A DNA stretch of 6,815 bases from DAOTVC01 sp034437215 (GCA_034437215.1 DAOTVC010000139.1:1-6815), one strand, 5' to 3'. Positions 1 to 5,223 are shown, numbered from the stretch's first letter. The notes: generated from the sequence alone by a model not told the origin. Numbers and translations: made by a program.

Positions 1-176
1 ATCCTCTCGTTCAGCGCCGGCTCCGCGGCGAGGTAGAATTTGAGGGGCTGCCGGTTCGCGCCCGAGGGCGAGAGGCGCGCCAGATCCACCAGCTCCCGGA
101 GCGTCGTGACGGTCAACGCCACCTCCTCGTCGAAACGGCGGAAACTGCGACTGCGTGCTACCAGATCCTTCAACAT
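1..176 (-). CDS. Nitroreductase family protein, N-terminal part (runs off window)
   Basis: Nitroreductase-fold flavoproteins use FMN and NAD(P)H to reduce nitro groups, quinones or flavin-like substrates in the cytoplasm. Only the first 58 residues lie in the window. The start reads MLKDLVARSRSFRRF, where the arginine/serine-rich RSRSFRRF stretch (residues 8-15) matches the family's N-terminal FMN-phosphate-binding signature. It is followed by LARLSPSGANRQPLKF (about residues 33-48), the typical SPSxxNxQPxxF flavin-contact segment. The ATG at 174-176 is preceded by AAAGGAGA at about 183-190, which fixes the start. The gene lies downstream of, and on the same strand as, a broken DUF218 gene and two other redox genes, so it may be the last member of that transcription unit or may use the weak promoter near 630-658. 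The substrate cannot be told from this fragment. Confidence 0.85.
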   Translation of the reverse strand, partial: MLKDLVARSRSFRRFDEEVALTVTTLRELVDLARLSPSGANRQPLKFYLAAEPALNER

Positions 177-198
177 GAGCGTTCTCCTTTCAACTACA

Positions 199-226
199 AG
201 TGAGAAGTGAGTAGTGGGCAGTAAGA
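199..226. repeat. Short tandem repeat, 7-bp period
   Basis: Four consecutive heptamers begin at 199, 206, 213 and 220, all starting AGT; the first two are AGTGAGA and AGTGAGT. The fit then decays into AGGTGTC. The array lies between the end of the truncated DUF218 remnant and the ribosome binding site of the nitroreductase gene, so it would be transcribed as part of the spacer. No function can be assigned. It resembles the 8-bp array at 5054-5101 in style but not in sequence. Confidence 0.7.
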
Positions 227-251
227 AGGTGTCGGTACCGGCCCGAGGGCT

Positions 252-593
252 TCACGTCCACCAGAAGCACGGAACCGTACATCGATTCTCTACCGGCGCA
301 GGAGATAGGAGAGGTAGAAGTAGGTCCTGCCCGATCCCCACCCCACCGGTAAAGATGAGCGTCTCGACGCGTCCCCCGGCGTAGAGGTTGAGGGCGTGGT
401 TGAGCCGCTCGCGGAAGAGGGGGGAGGGCTCGTCGTTCCAGACGGCGGCCCCCAGGACCACCGCGGCATCGGCCGGACCTCCGTCGCTCGCGCCGGCGTA
501 GCCGGCAATCGTATAAGCCGCCTGGGCGATCACGAAGCTCACGATGCCGAAGAGCACCAGAAGTAGCAGGAAGATACGCCGTTTCGTGGAGAT
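252..593 (-). pseudogene. DUF218 (YdcF/SanA-like) membrane protein, truncated and frameshifted remnant
   Basis: DUF218 proteins are membrane-anchored proteins, usually about 200 or more residues, linked in some bacteria to cell-envelope functions. The remnant starts STKRRIFLLLLVLFG, a basic end followed by one membrane helix (about residues 7-27). It continues with family hallmarks: ADAAVVLGAAVW, then PSPLFRERLNHAL, then LIFTGGVG (to about residue 86). Family similarity stops there and the frame ends 27 residues later. In another frame the DNA right after the GGVG codons encodes GSGRTYFYLSYLLRR and then a stop at 290-292. This looks like the family C-terminus, so an internal deletion of roughly 100 codons with a frameshift is inferred, with the junction near 325-342. 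The start is also damaged: GGGAGGGG (601-608) lies 7 nt before an ATC codon (591-593) where ATG is expected. The first usable start is a GTG at 555-557, inside the membrane helix. A short working protein is unlikely. Confidence 0.8.
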
Positions 594-629
594 GCCTTGC
601 CCCCTCCCAGTTTATTGAAACCTACCCGA

Positions 630-658
630 AGTGTACGCAAAGAAGAGATTTTAGGCAA
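630..658 (-). promoter_or_regulatory. Possible sigma70-type promoter for the DUF218 remnant and nitroreductase
   Basis: On the minus strand TTGCCT (653-658) and TACACT (630-635) are separated by 17 bp, each matching four of six consensus bases. Transcription would begin near 623, about 30 nt before the remnant's expected start. With the first gene broken, its remaining use would be to express the nitroreductase gene. The match is moderate and could be chance. Confidence 0.35.
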
Positions 659-709
659 GCGACCCTGAGGCTATCGCTTGGTCGGATCGTCAGGTTTCTA
701 CGGAGGAAT

Positions 710-1129
710 CTACTCCTGGTGAGAGCGCGTCAGATCCTCGGTCACCTGCCGGGCCACGGGCAGGATCTGTTCGAGGTAGGCCAGCACCAGATTCCCGCAT
801 CCCTCTTCGGTCCGCAAGAGGGCGCAGGAGGTGCTGCCAAAGCGGGCGCGCACGCTCTCCACGACAAGGGCGCAGCCCGGCGAGAGGAGACTCCGGTGCA
901 GGCCCCGCTCGTACCCCCAGACGCCGAGGAAGATGAGGGTGCCGGAGACCAGACCGCAGAGGCCACCGCTGCCCCCCACGCCGGGGAGACACTGCCCGGC
1001 ACCCAGCAGGCGGGGATCAGGGGGCATCTCGTAGACCTCGAAGAGCACCGCCAGCACCGTCATGGTGCAGTTATATCGCCCGGAGACGAAGTAGCGCTCC
1101 ACGCGCTCGCGGAGCCCCTCCCTATCCAC
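710..1129 (-). CDS. C_GCAxxG_C_C family protein (putative redox-active cysteine protein)
   Basis: This 139-residue cytoplasmic protein fits the C_GCAxxG_C_C family (Pfam PF09719), whose spaced cysteines are thought to serve redox chemistry or metal binding; the biochemical role is not established. Visible signature: YNC (Cys21); a glycine-rich run GVGGSGGLCG with Cys58; the SGTLIFLG helix that follows, in place of the common TGAxMALG; then FGSTSCALL (Cys102) and EEGCGNLV (Cys111). Cys47 and Cys86 are extra. The GTG start at 1127-1129 comes only two bases after the stop of the upstream 471-aa flavoprotein. There is no strong ribosome binding site of its own, so translational coupling is likely. 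The tight pairing suggests the two proteins work together, for example as electron carrier or partner of the flavoprotein; that is inference. Length is normal for the family. Confidence 0.85.
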   Translation of the reverse strand: MDREGLRERVERYFVSGRYNCTMTVLAVLFEVYEMPPDPRLLGAGQCLPGVGGSGGLCGLVSGTLIFLGVWGYERGLHRSLLSPGCALVVESVRARFGSTSCALLRTEEGCGNLVLAYLEQILPVARQVTEDLTRSHQE

Positions 1130-1131
1130 GG

Positions 1132-2547
1132 CTACTCGATCCCGCCTGAAGCAGCAGAGGGCGCACCCGCCCCCTCAAAGAGGCGTTGGTAGGGCGCGAG
1201 CATCCCCTCCACGATGCGCTCCTGGAATTGGCGGCGCACGGGGGGAAGTGCCAGCATCAAGCTGTAGACGACGTTCATGGCGCGGGCCCGAAGATTGCGC
1301 TGCGGGAAGCTCTTGTACCAACCCAGCCGCTTGTAGGTGCGGTGATCGGCCCGGAAGAGACCGCGGAGGGAGCCCCAGATGGCATCGCGGAAGAGGATCT
1401 GCCCCCCTACCCCGAGGAAGGTCGCCGGGCGCCGGTAGCCCTGCCGGGCGAAGCGCACGCTGCGTTCCGCCAGCGACTGCAAGAGCGCGTCGATCTGCGC
1501 TGAGCCCTCGACCTCGTCGGTCACAAAGCCCACAAGATTGGCGTGATTGAGCTCCGCCGAGGCCGTCAGGATCTCGCGCAGGTTGGCGTTCTGGCTCAGA
1601 GGGCCGGAGATGATGAAACCGATCTGCTTCCCCAGCAGCGTGGGGGTATGGCCCTGGAAGAAGCTGCGATCGTTGTAGAGCTTCCACAGGGAGGAGAGGT
1701 AGCGGTCCTGCAGGGCGCCGGCGAAGATGACGATGTCGGCGGTCATGACCTGGGTGCGATAGAAGGACGTGTAGTCGTCCTTGCCCTCGTAGACGCAGAC
1801 GTTGTCGTACGCACACCTCAGACAGCCCAGACAGCCCCCTTTGATGTCGAGATCCCGCAGGTTGACCCGCTCCACGGGACGTGAGAAAGAGGCCGCGAAG
1901 CGCTCCACCATTCCCTGCAGGTTGCCCTCCCCCTCCCGAGCATCGGTCAGCACCAGGACGCGCAGATCGCCGGGCTCGACCGAGCCCGGTGCCGCCCCCG
2001 GTTCGTACTCGAAAACAAGGGGGCGCAGGGGCGGATAACGGGGAGCCGTCGGTGCCCGCTCCTCGATGGCCCGCAGGAAGGTCTCGCCGAAGAGGCGCAC
2101 CCTCTCCTGCCCCTCGGTTTCCAGCAGATCCTCCATGGCCATGGAGAGGAAGGTCACGTAGCGCATCCCCAGGTCGTCGGAGATGGCCTCGAGGTAGTTG
2201 TGGGCCGTGTGATCGTAGAAGTGGATGGAGGTGGTGAGAGCGGCAGCGTACTTTCCCTCGAAGGCCTCGGCACCCTCGCGCTCGAAGAGCAGCTCCATGA
2301 AGCGCTTGTAGCCGGAGGGGACCAGCATGTAGTAGACGGGGGCCGCCCAGAGGACACCGTCGGCGCTCCGGACCGCGTCGAGTACCTCCGCAAAGGCACT
2401 CTCGTCCCGTTCCAGCTTCTTGATCCGCTGTCCGACGTGGTGCAGCTCGAAGTCGTGCTCGGGGAAAGCGTGCTGAAGATAACGCACGTACTGCATGGTG
2501 ACGCTCTTGGCACCCTTGGGACTGCCGCTCAATACAACGATCCTCAT
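1132..2547 (-). CDS. Tandem flavodoxin-like oxidoreductase with Isf-type cysteine motif
   Basis: This 471-residue protein contains two flavodoxin-like (NADPH-dependent FMN reductase/WrbA-like) domains. Domain 1 spans about 1-165, with the phosphate loop LSGSPKG (6-12) and WAAPVYY (67-73), the usual flavin-side loop. Domain 2 spans about 195-370, with a first loop reading VLTDAREGEGN (degenerate for FMN phosphate), then Cys239, Cys242, Cys245 and Cys251 followed by KDDY. The spacing CX2CX2CX5C is that known for the 4Fe-4S cluster of archaeal iron-sulfur flavoprotein (Isf). About 100 residues follow (376-471), basic and aromatic-rich (FLGVGGQILF, RLGWYKSFPQRNLRARAM), with no clear domain. It probably moves electrons between a nicotinamide or ferredoxin donor, FMN and an acceptor in the cytoplasm; substrate unknown. 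The ATG is preceded by TAGGAGG (2552-2558). It is first in an apparent operon with the C_GCAxxG_C_C gene. Confidence 0.85.
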   Translation of the reverse strand: MRIVVLSGSPKGAKSVTMQYVRYLQHAFPEHDFELHHVGQRIKKLERDESAFAEVLDAVRSADGVLWAAPVYYMLVPSGYKRFMELLFEREGAEAFEGKYAAALTTSIHFYDHTAHNYLEAISDDLGMRYVTFLSMAMEDLLETEGQERVRLFGETFLRAIEERAPTAPRYPPLRPLVFEYEPGAAPGSVEPGDLRVLVLTDAREGEGNLQGMVERFAASFSRPVERVNLRDLDIKGGCLGCLRCAYDNVCVYEGKDDYTSFYRTQVMTADIVIFAGALQDRYLSSLWKLYNDRSFFQGHTPTLLGKQIGFIISGPLSQNANLREILTASAELNHANLVGFVTDEVEGSAQIDALLQSLAERSVRFARQGYRRPATFLGVGGQILFRDAIWGSLRGLFRADHRTYKRLGWYKSFPQRNLRARAMNVVYSLMLALPPVRRQFQERIVEGMLAPYQRLFEGAGAPSAASGGIE

Positions 2548-2655
2548 CTCCGCCTCCTAATGCTCGTACAAAGACGTGCCACAGCCCTTCTTAAGATTCC
2601 TGGTGAGAGTTGCGTCTTTCTTCCAAAGCCCGTTATCGTCGTGAAACCAGAGCGC

Positions 2656-2685
2656 TGTTGATTGAGGTATCAACAACACATTATA
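2656..2685 (-). promoter_or_regulatory. Promoter with overlapping palindromic operator for the flavoprotein operon
   Basis: On the minus strand a perfect TATAAT lies at 2680-2685, preceded by TGC, giving an extended -10 element. No good -35 box lies 16-18 bp upstream, which is usual for extended -10 promoters. Just downstream is a perfect inverted repeat, TGTTGAT (2656-2662) and ATCAACA (2669-2675) with a 6-bp spacer. It covers the predicted transcription start (near 2673). That placement is typical of a repressor site, and half-sites like TTGAT are seen with some MarR-type regulators, but no regulator gene is in the window. The resulting leader is about 125 nt and includes a possible 7-bp stem (2570-2576 with 2613-2619). 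Confidence 0.6.
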
Positions 2686-2704
2686 GCACAGAAAGGCCGG
2701 TGAG

Positions 2705-2823
2705 GAATTAAAAGGTTGTGTTTCACTTGAGTTAGGTCGAGGCGTAAAACGTGAGCTCTTCACGTTTTACGTTTCAGCCATGGATAGCTTCCGACTGAGT
2801 TGAAACACACCCGAATTAAAAGG
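2705..2823. repeat. MITE-like segment: 11-bp direct repeats flanking 9-bp inverted repeats
   Basis: GAATTAAAAGG occurs at 2705-2715 and again at 2813-2823. Immediately inside lie TGTGTTTCA (2717-2725) and its exact reverse complement (2801-2809). The enclosed DNA is AT-richer than its surroundings and has a central hairpin. The order direct repeat, inverted repeat, inverted repeat, direct repeat is that of a small non-autonomous mobile element with a target duplication. The inverted repeats are very short, however, and no transposase is present, so chance or a regulatory structure remains possible. Confidence 0.4.
2743..2771. repeat. Perfect inverted repeat built from ACGTTTT-like heptamers
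   Basis: Arms of 12 bp (2743-2754 and 2760-2771) are perfectly complementary around a 5-base loop, GCTCT. The right arm reads CACGTTTTACG and continues into TTTCA, so it is two heptamers of the type ACGTTTY. No T-run follows on either strand, so it is not a standard terminator. Confidence 0.7.
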
Positions 2824-2841
2824 AGGCAAATAATGAGCTAA
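2821..2841 (+). other. Strong ribosome binding site leading to a start-stop ORF (ATG AGC TAA)
   Basis: AGGAGG (2821-2826, preceded by AAA) is followed after six bases by ATG (2833-2835), one serine codon and TAA (2839-2841). This is as good a translation start as any in the window but encodes only Met-Ser. The downstream sequence in the same frame stays open for a long way but does not resemble a protein I recognise. It may be the stub of a lost gene, a ribosome-binding leader element, or coincidence. Part of the site is shared with the right-hand copy of the 11-bp direct repeat. Confidence 0.45.
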
Positions 2842-2992
2842 CGTCTACCTCCGCGTGCCTGTCAGGGCCCCTACCTCGGAATCTCCTGCACGGCGCTCAC
2901 CTTCCAGGTCCCGCGCGTCTCCTGCCCCAGAGGCGGGAGGGGGAAAGGGAGGAGAGCTTCGACGGAAAAATCTCCGGGACAAGAGGTTGGCT

Positions 2993-3034
2993 GTGGTTTT
3001 TGTGGCCCGGCAAAGCCGGGGCCACAAAAACCAC
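2993..3034. repeat. Long near-perfect hairpin with AAA loop
   Basis: A 19-nt left arm (2993-3011) pairs with a 20-nt right arm (3015-3034) around a three-base AAA loop, with one bulged G. The inner half is GC-rich (GTGGCCCGGC) and the outer half is a T-run pairing with an A-run. A T-run follows the stem on neither strand, so it does not read as a normal intrinsic terminator. It resembles a REP-like palindromic unit. Confidence 0.75.
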
Positions 3035-3041
3035 CTAGATT

Positions 3042-3065
3042 GCCCGCTCCGCGCGCGGAGCGGGC
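3042..3065. repeat. Perfect 24-bp GC palindrome
   Basis: GCCCGCTCCGCG (3042-3053) is followed directly by its exact reverse complement (3054-3065) with no spacer. It lies 7 bp after the previous hairpin. GCGGGC recurs once more at about 3073-3078. Function unknown; it could be a protein-binding dyad or half of a composite repeat with the neighbouring hairpin. Confidence 0.75.
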
Positions 3066-3113
3066 GCAGGAAGCGGGCGGAAGAAAAGCCAAACTGACAG
3101 ACACCCAAGAGTT

Positions 3114-3151
3114 CTCTTGCAATTTGCACCGCGCAAGAGCGGTGATAGGAT
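3114..3151 (+). promoter_or_regulatory. Competing hairpins and weak promoter before the LURP-one gene
   Basis: CTCTTGC (3114-3120) pairs with GCAAGAG (3133-3139), while CACCGC (3127-3132) pairs with GCGGTG (3139-3144). The two stems share bases and cannot form together. A weak promoter, TTGCAC (3124-3129) and TAGGAT (3146-3151) with a 16-bp spacer, overlaps them, so the second dyad would sit between -35 and -10. Both readings are tentative. Confidence 0.3.
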
Positions 3152-3192
3152 AAGTGGTGAGAGGATAGACCCACGAGGAGGGAACCATAACC

Positions 3193-3684
3193 ATGCGCTA
3201 TCGAATGAAAGAGAAGATCTTCTCCTTCACCGACCAGTTCACCATCGAGGATGCCCAAGGCAGACCGGTCTATGAGGTCAAGGGGAAGCTGCTCAGCCTC
3301 GGCGACCGGCTGCGCTTCTACGATCTGCAGGGCAACGAGCTGGCCTTCATCAAGCAGGAGCTCATCAGCCTCAAACCCCGCTATCGCATCTACCGTGATG
3401 ACGAGCTGCAGGCGGAGATCAGCAAGAAGCTCTTCAGCCTCTTCCGCGAGCGCTTCAACATCGAGATGGAGGGGGAGACGCCCGACCTGGAGATCAAGGG
3501 CAATATTCTAGACCACGAGTACCGCTTCCTGCAGAGCGGGCGAGAGGTCGCCCACGTCTCCAAGAAGTGGTTCTCGCTGCGCGACAGCTACGGCGTCGAC
3601 GTGGGCCCGGATGTCGACGACGTTCTCGTCCTCGCCTGCGCCGTCGTCATCGACCTCATCAGCCACGAGCCGGAGAACGACTAA
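3193..3684 (+). CDS. LURP-one-related (YxjI-like) family protein
   Basis: This 163-residue soluble protein matches the LURP-one-related/YxjI family (Pfam PF04525), which has a tubby-like beta-barrel fold. Its biochemical role in bacteria is not settled; relatives are proposed to bind lipid or act as scaffolds. The protein opens MRYRMKEKIFSFTDQFTI, the usual family start, followed by repeated strand pairs: GRPVYEVKGKLLSLGDRL, then GNELAFIKQELISLKPRYRI, then RERFNIEMEG, and the conserved VSKKWFSLRDSYGVDV near residues 122-137. The C-terminus VDDVLVLACAVVIDLI is the buried helix of the fold. AGGAGG (3176-3181) is 11 nt before the ATG, slightly long. It stands alone on the plus strand and its stop is 16 bp from that of the convergent hydrolase gene, with no obvious terminator between them. 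Confidence 0.88.
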   Translation: MRYRMKEKIFSFTDQFTIEDAQGRPVYEVKGKLLSLGDRLRFYDLQGNELAFIKQELISLKPRYRIYRDDELQAEISKKLFSLFRERFNIEMEGETPDLEIKGNILDHEYRFLQSGREVAHVSKKWFSLRDSYGVDVGPDVDDVLVLACAVVIDLISHEPEND

Positions 3685-3700
3685 AAGAGCGCGCCCCGAA

Positions 3701-5035
3701 TCAGAGCAGCGCCAGGAAGCGCTCCACCTCGTAGAGAGCAGCCTGCGCGGGCGGGGAGATGTGGGGCAGGATGAGGTCGAAGGCGTGCTCCGTCTGCGGG
3801 TACTCGACGTAGATCACGGGTACGCCTGCCGCCTCCAACTTCTCCGCCATGGTACGCACGCCCTCCGCGGAGACGATCATGTCGTGCTCGCCCTGCAGCA
3901 GGAGCGTCGGCGGGCAGCCGGCGTCCACGTGCTCCACCGGTGAGAAGAGGGCGTAGGCCTCGGGCACATCGCTGGGCGAGCCGCCGAGGAGCCCGTGCAT
4001 CATCGCCTCCTGCACCGTCTGATCGGGGCACCAGCCCTGGGGCTGCTGCATCTCGAAGCCCAGCCGCTCCGTCACCCACTCGGAGATCTGGCTGCCCGCG
4101 TCGGTATCCTGCTCTCCGACGAGGACGCTGAAGGGCACACCCGCGTAGTCGTAGTAGAGGCGCATGTCGCTGGGACCGTACCAGGAGACGACGGCGCGGA
4201 CGCCGAGGTCCGCGTCACGAACGTCCTCGGGCGTCAGTTCGGGGTGATCGGGAGCGTAGGCCGCGAGGAGCGCCAGATGCCCGCCCGCCGACCCGCCGGC
4301 GATCACGATCCGCTCGGGGTCGACGCCGAACTCCGCCGCGTGCTCCTTCATCCAGGCGATGGCCCGCTTGGGATCGCCCGCCATGGCCTGCCATTGGACC
4401 TCGGGACAGAGACGGTAAGCCACGTCCATGATGACGTGCCCCTGCGCCGCCAGGTGGCGGAACATGGGGCGCGTGCCCACGTCCTTGTCGATAAAGTGCC
4501 AGCCGCTGCCGTGGAGATAGATGAAGGCCAGGCCCGAGGGTGCGATCCCCTCGGGGGGCAGCCAGAGATCGCAGAGAAGCTCGCGCTCCGCCTCTCCCTC
4601 GACAGCCGGCAGCGTCCAGAAGACGACGTCCCGCTCCCACCGCGGCTCCGGGCCCTCCGGCAGCCCCGGCTGCCAGCGGCTGGGAAGCATCCGCTCGCGC
4701 CGCTCCGGCGGGATGCGCGCCTCCCAGTCCTCCCCGAAGGTCCTCTCGAAGCCCTCAGGAGGCTGCAGGACGCCCTTCACATAGCGTCCCGAGAGCAGGG
4801 CGCCGGCGGCACCCGTGAGGAAGGCAAGCGGGGAGCGGATGAGCAGGCCTAGAAGCGCCCCGACTGCACCGGCGAGCGTCACAAAGGGCGAGAGCGCCTC
4901 CGCCAGCAGCTTGGGTCCCGTAAGCGCCGCCCCCTCCGCGGAGCGCACCCGGTAGAGGTGCAGGGCGCCCTGACCGGCGGAGATCAGGCCTAGAAGGACA
5001 GCAACGGGTTTGAGAACACTTCTGTTTCGCTTCAT
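3701..5035 (-). CDS. Membrane-anchored alpha/beta-hydrolase (HSL/BD-FAE-like esterase)
   Basis: This is a 444-residue carboxylic-ester hydrolase of the alpha/beta-hydrolase fold with an N-terminal membrane region. The catalytic part (about 150-444) shows HGSGW (175-179), the oxyanion-hole motif equivalent to HGGG; the nucleophile elbow GGSAG with Ser249; Asp385 in GEHDMIV; and His417 in TEHAFD, a complete triad. Residues 8-28, about 46-66 and about 68-84 are hydrophobic and suggest two or three membrane helices, unlike most single-domain esterases of this class (about 300 residues). Residues 296-370 form a lid-like insertion. The side of the membrane facing the catalytic domain is not clear. 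The ATG is preceded by AAAGGAG (5041-5047). The natural substrate is unknown; acyl, acetyl-xylan or feruloyl esters are possibilities for relatives. Confidence 0.87.
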   Translation of the reverse strand: MKRNRSVLKPVAVLLGLISAGQGALHLYRVRSAEGAALTGPKLLAEALSPFVTLAGAVGALLGLLIRSPLAFLTGAAGALLSGRYVKGVLQPPEGFERTFGEDWEARIPPERRERMLPSRWQPGLPEGPEPRWERDVVFWTLPAVEGEAERELLCDLWLPPEGIAPSGLAFIYLHGSGWHFIDKDVGTRPMFRHLAAQGHVIMDVAYRLCPEVQWQAMAGDPKRAIAWMKEHAAEFGVDPERIVIAGGSAGGHLALLAAYAPDHPELTPEDVRDADLGVRAVVSWYGPSDMRLYYDYAGVPFSVLVGEQDTDAGSQISEWVTERLGFEMQQPQGWCPDQTVQEAMMHGLLGGSPSDVPEAYALFSPVEHVDAGCPPTLLLQGEHDMIVSAEGVRTMAEKLEAAGVPVIYVEYPQTEHAFDLILPHISPPAQAALYEVERFLALL

Positions 5036-5053
5036 GTCGGCTCCTTTGGAATC

Positions 5054-5101
5054 AGTCGGTTAGTCTCGTAGTCGGTTGGTCTGGTAGTCTGGTAGTCAAG
5101 T
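5054..5101. repeat. Short tandem repeat, 8-bp period, six copies
   Basis: GTC recurs at exactly 8-bp intervals (5055, 5063, 5071, 5079, 5087, 5095). Units begin at 5054, 5062, 5070, 5078, 5086 and 5094, with consensus AGTCKGGT; examples are AGTCGGTT (twice) and AGTCTGGT. A partial seventh, CGTCACCT, follows. The array ends only a few bases from the hydrolase ribosome binding site and lies inside its predicted leader. No function is known to me. Confidence 0.8.
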
Positions 5102-5195
5102 CGTCACCTTCGTGATTGGAAGGCAAGTGCCAGCAGCGGTGTCTCGCTCAAAAGCGCAGGTCCGGTTACCACGCCTGATCTACGATTATGCTTGA

Positions 5196-5223
5196 AGTAT
5201 AGGACGAAGCAGGGGCCCGTCAA
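5196..5223 (-). promoter_or_regulatory. Sigma70-type promoter for the hydrolase gene
   Basis: On the minus strand TTGACG (5218-5223) and TATACT (5196-5201) are separated by 16 bp, each matching five of six consensus bases. Transcription would begin near 5189, giving a leader of about 154 nt that includes the 8-bp tandem repeat. It lies divergently from the start of the PfkB kinase gene. Confidence 0.6.

Larger units (their letters stand above)
2842..3110. other. Non-coding stretch with strong palindromes
   Basis: No convincing gene was found on either strand across the 2548-3192 gap. In this part the sequence is GC-rich and structured, with two large palindromes (2993-3034 and 3042-3065). 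Open frames exist on both strands but lack ribosome binding sites and recognisable protein features. Confidence 0.5.

Noticed and set aside
199..226. CRISPR-like array (also considered for 5054-5101)
   Set aside because: The units are only 7-8 bp, adjoin without spacers, and no cas genes are present.
719..1192. Plus-strand open frame of 157 codons opposite the C_GCAxxG_C_C gene
   Set aside because: The opposite strand matches a known family with cysteines in place and an operon neighbour; this frame has no ribosome binding site or family match.
2548..2655. FMN riboswitch in the leader of the flavoprotein operon
   Set aside because: None of the conserved FMN-aptamer sequence blocks is visible; only a loose 7-bp stem with a 36-nt loop was found.
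2557..2763. 68-codon minus-strand frame in the leader of the flavoprotein gene
   Set aside because: It starts at a GTG within the heptamer hairpin with no ribosome binding site and shows no protein-like pattern. The predicted promoter lies inside it.
2993..3034. Strong hairpin as an intrinsic terminator
   Set aside because: On both strands the stem is followed by A-rich sequence, not a T-run, and it is too far from any stop codon to end a gene (the nearest gene ends are not adjacent).
3995..4852. Long plus-strand open frame (285 codons) opposite the hydrolase gene
   Set aside because: It lies wholly antisense to a clear hydrolase with intact catalytic motifs, has no ribosome binding site and no recognisable protein features. 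High G+C explains the absence of stops.
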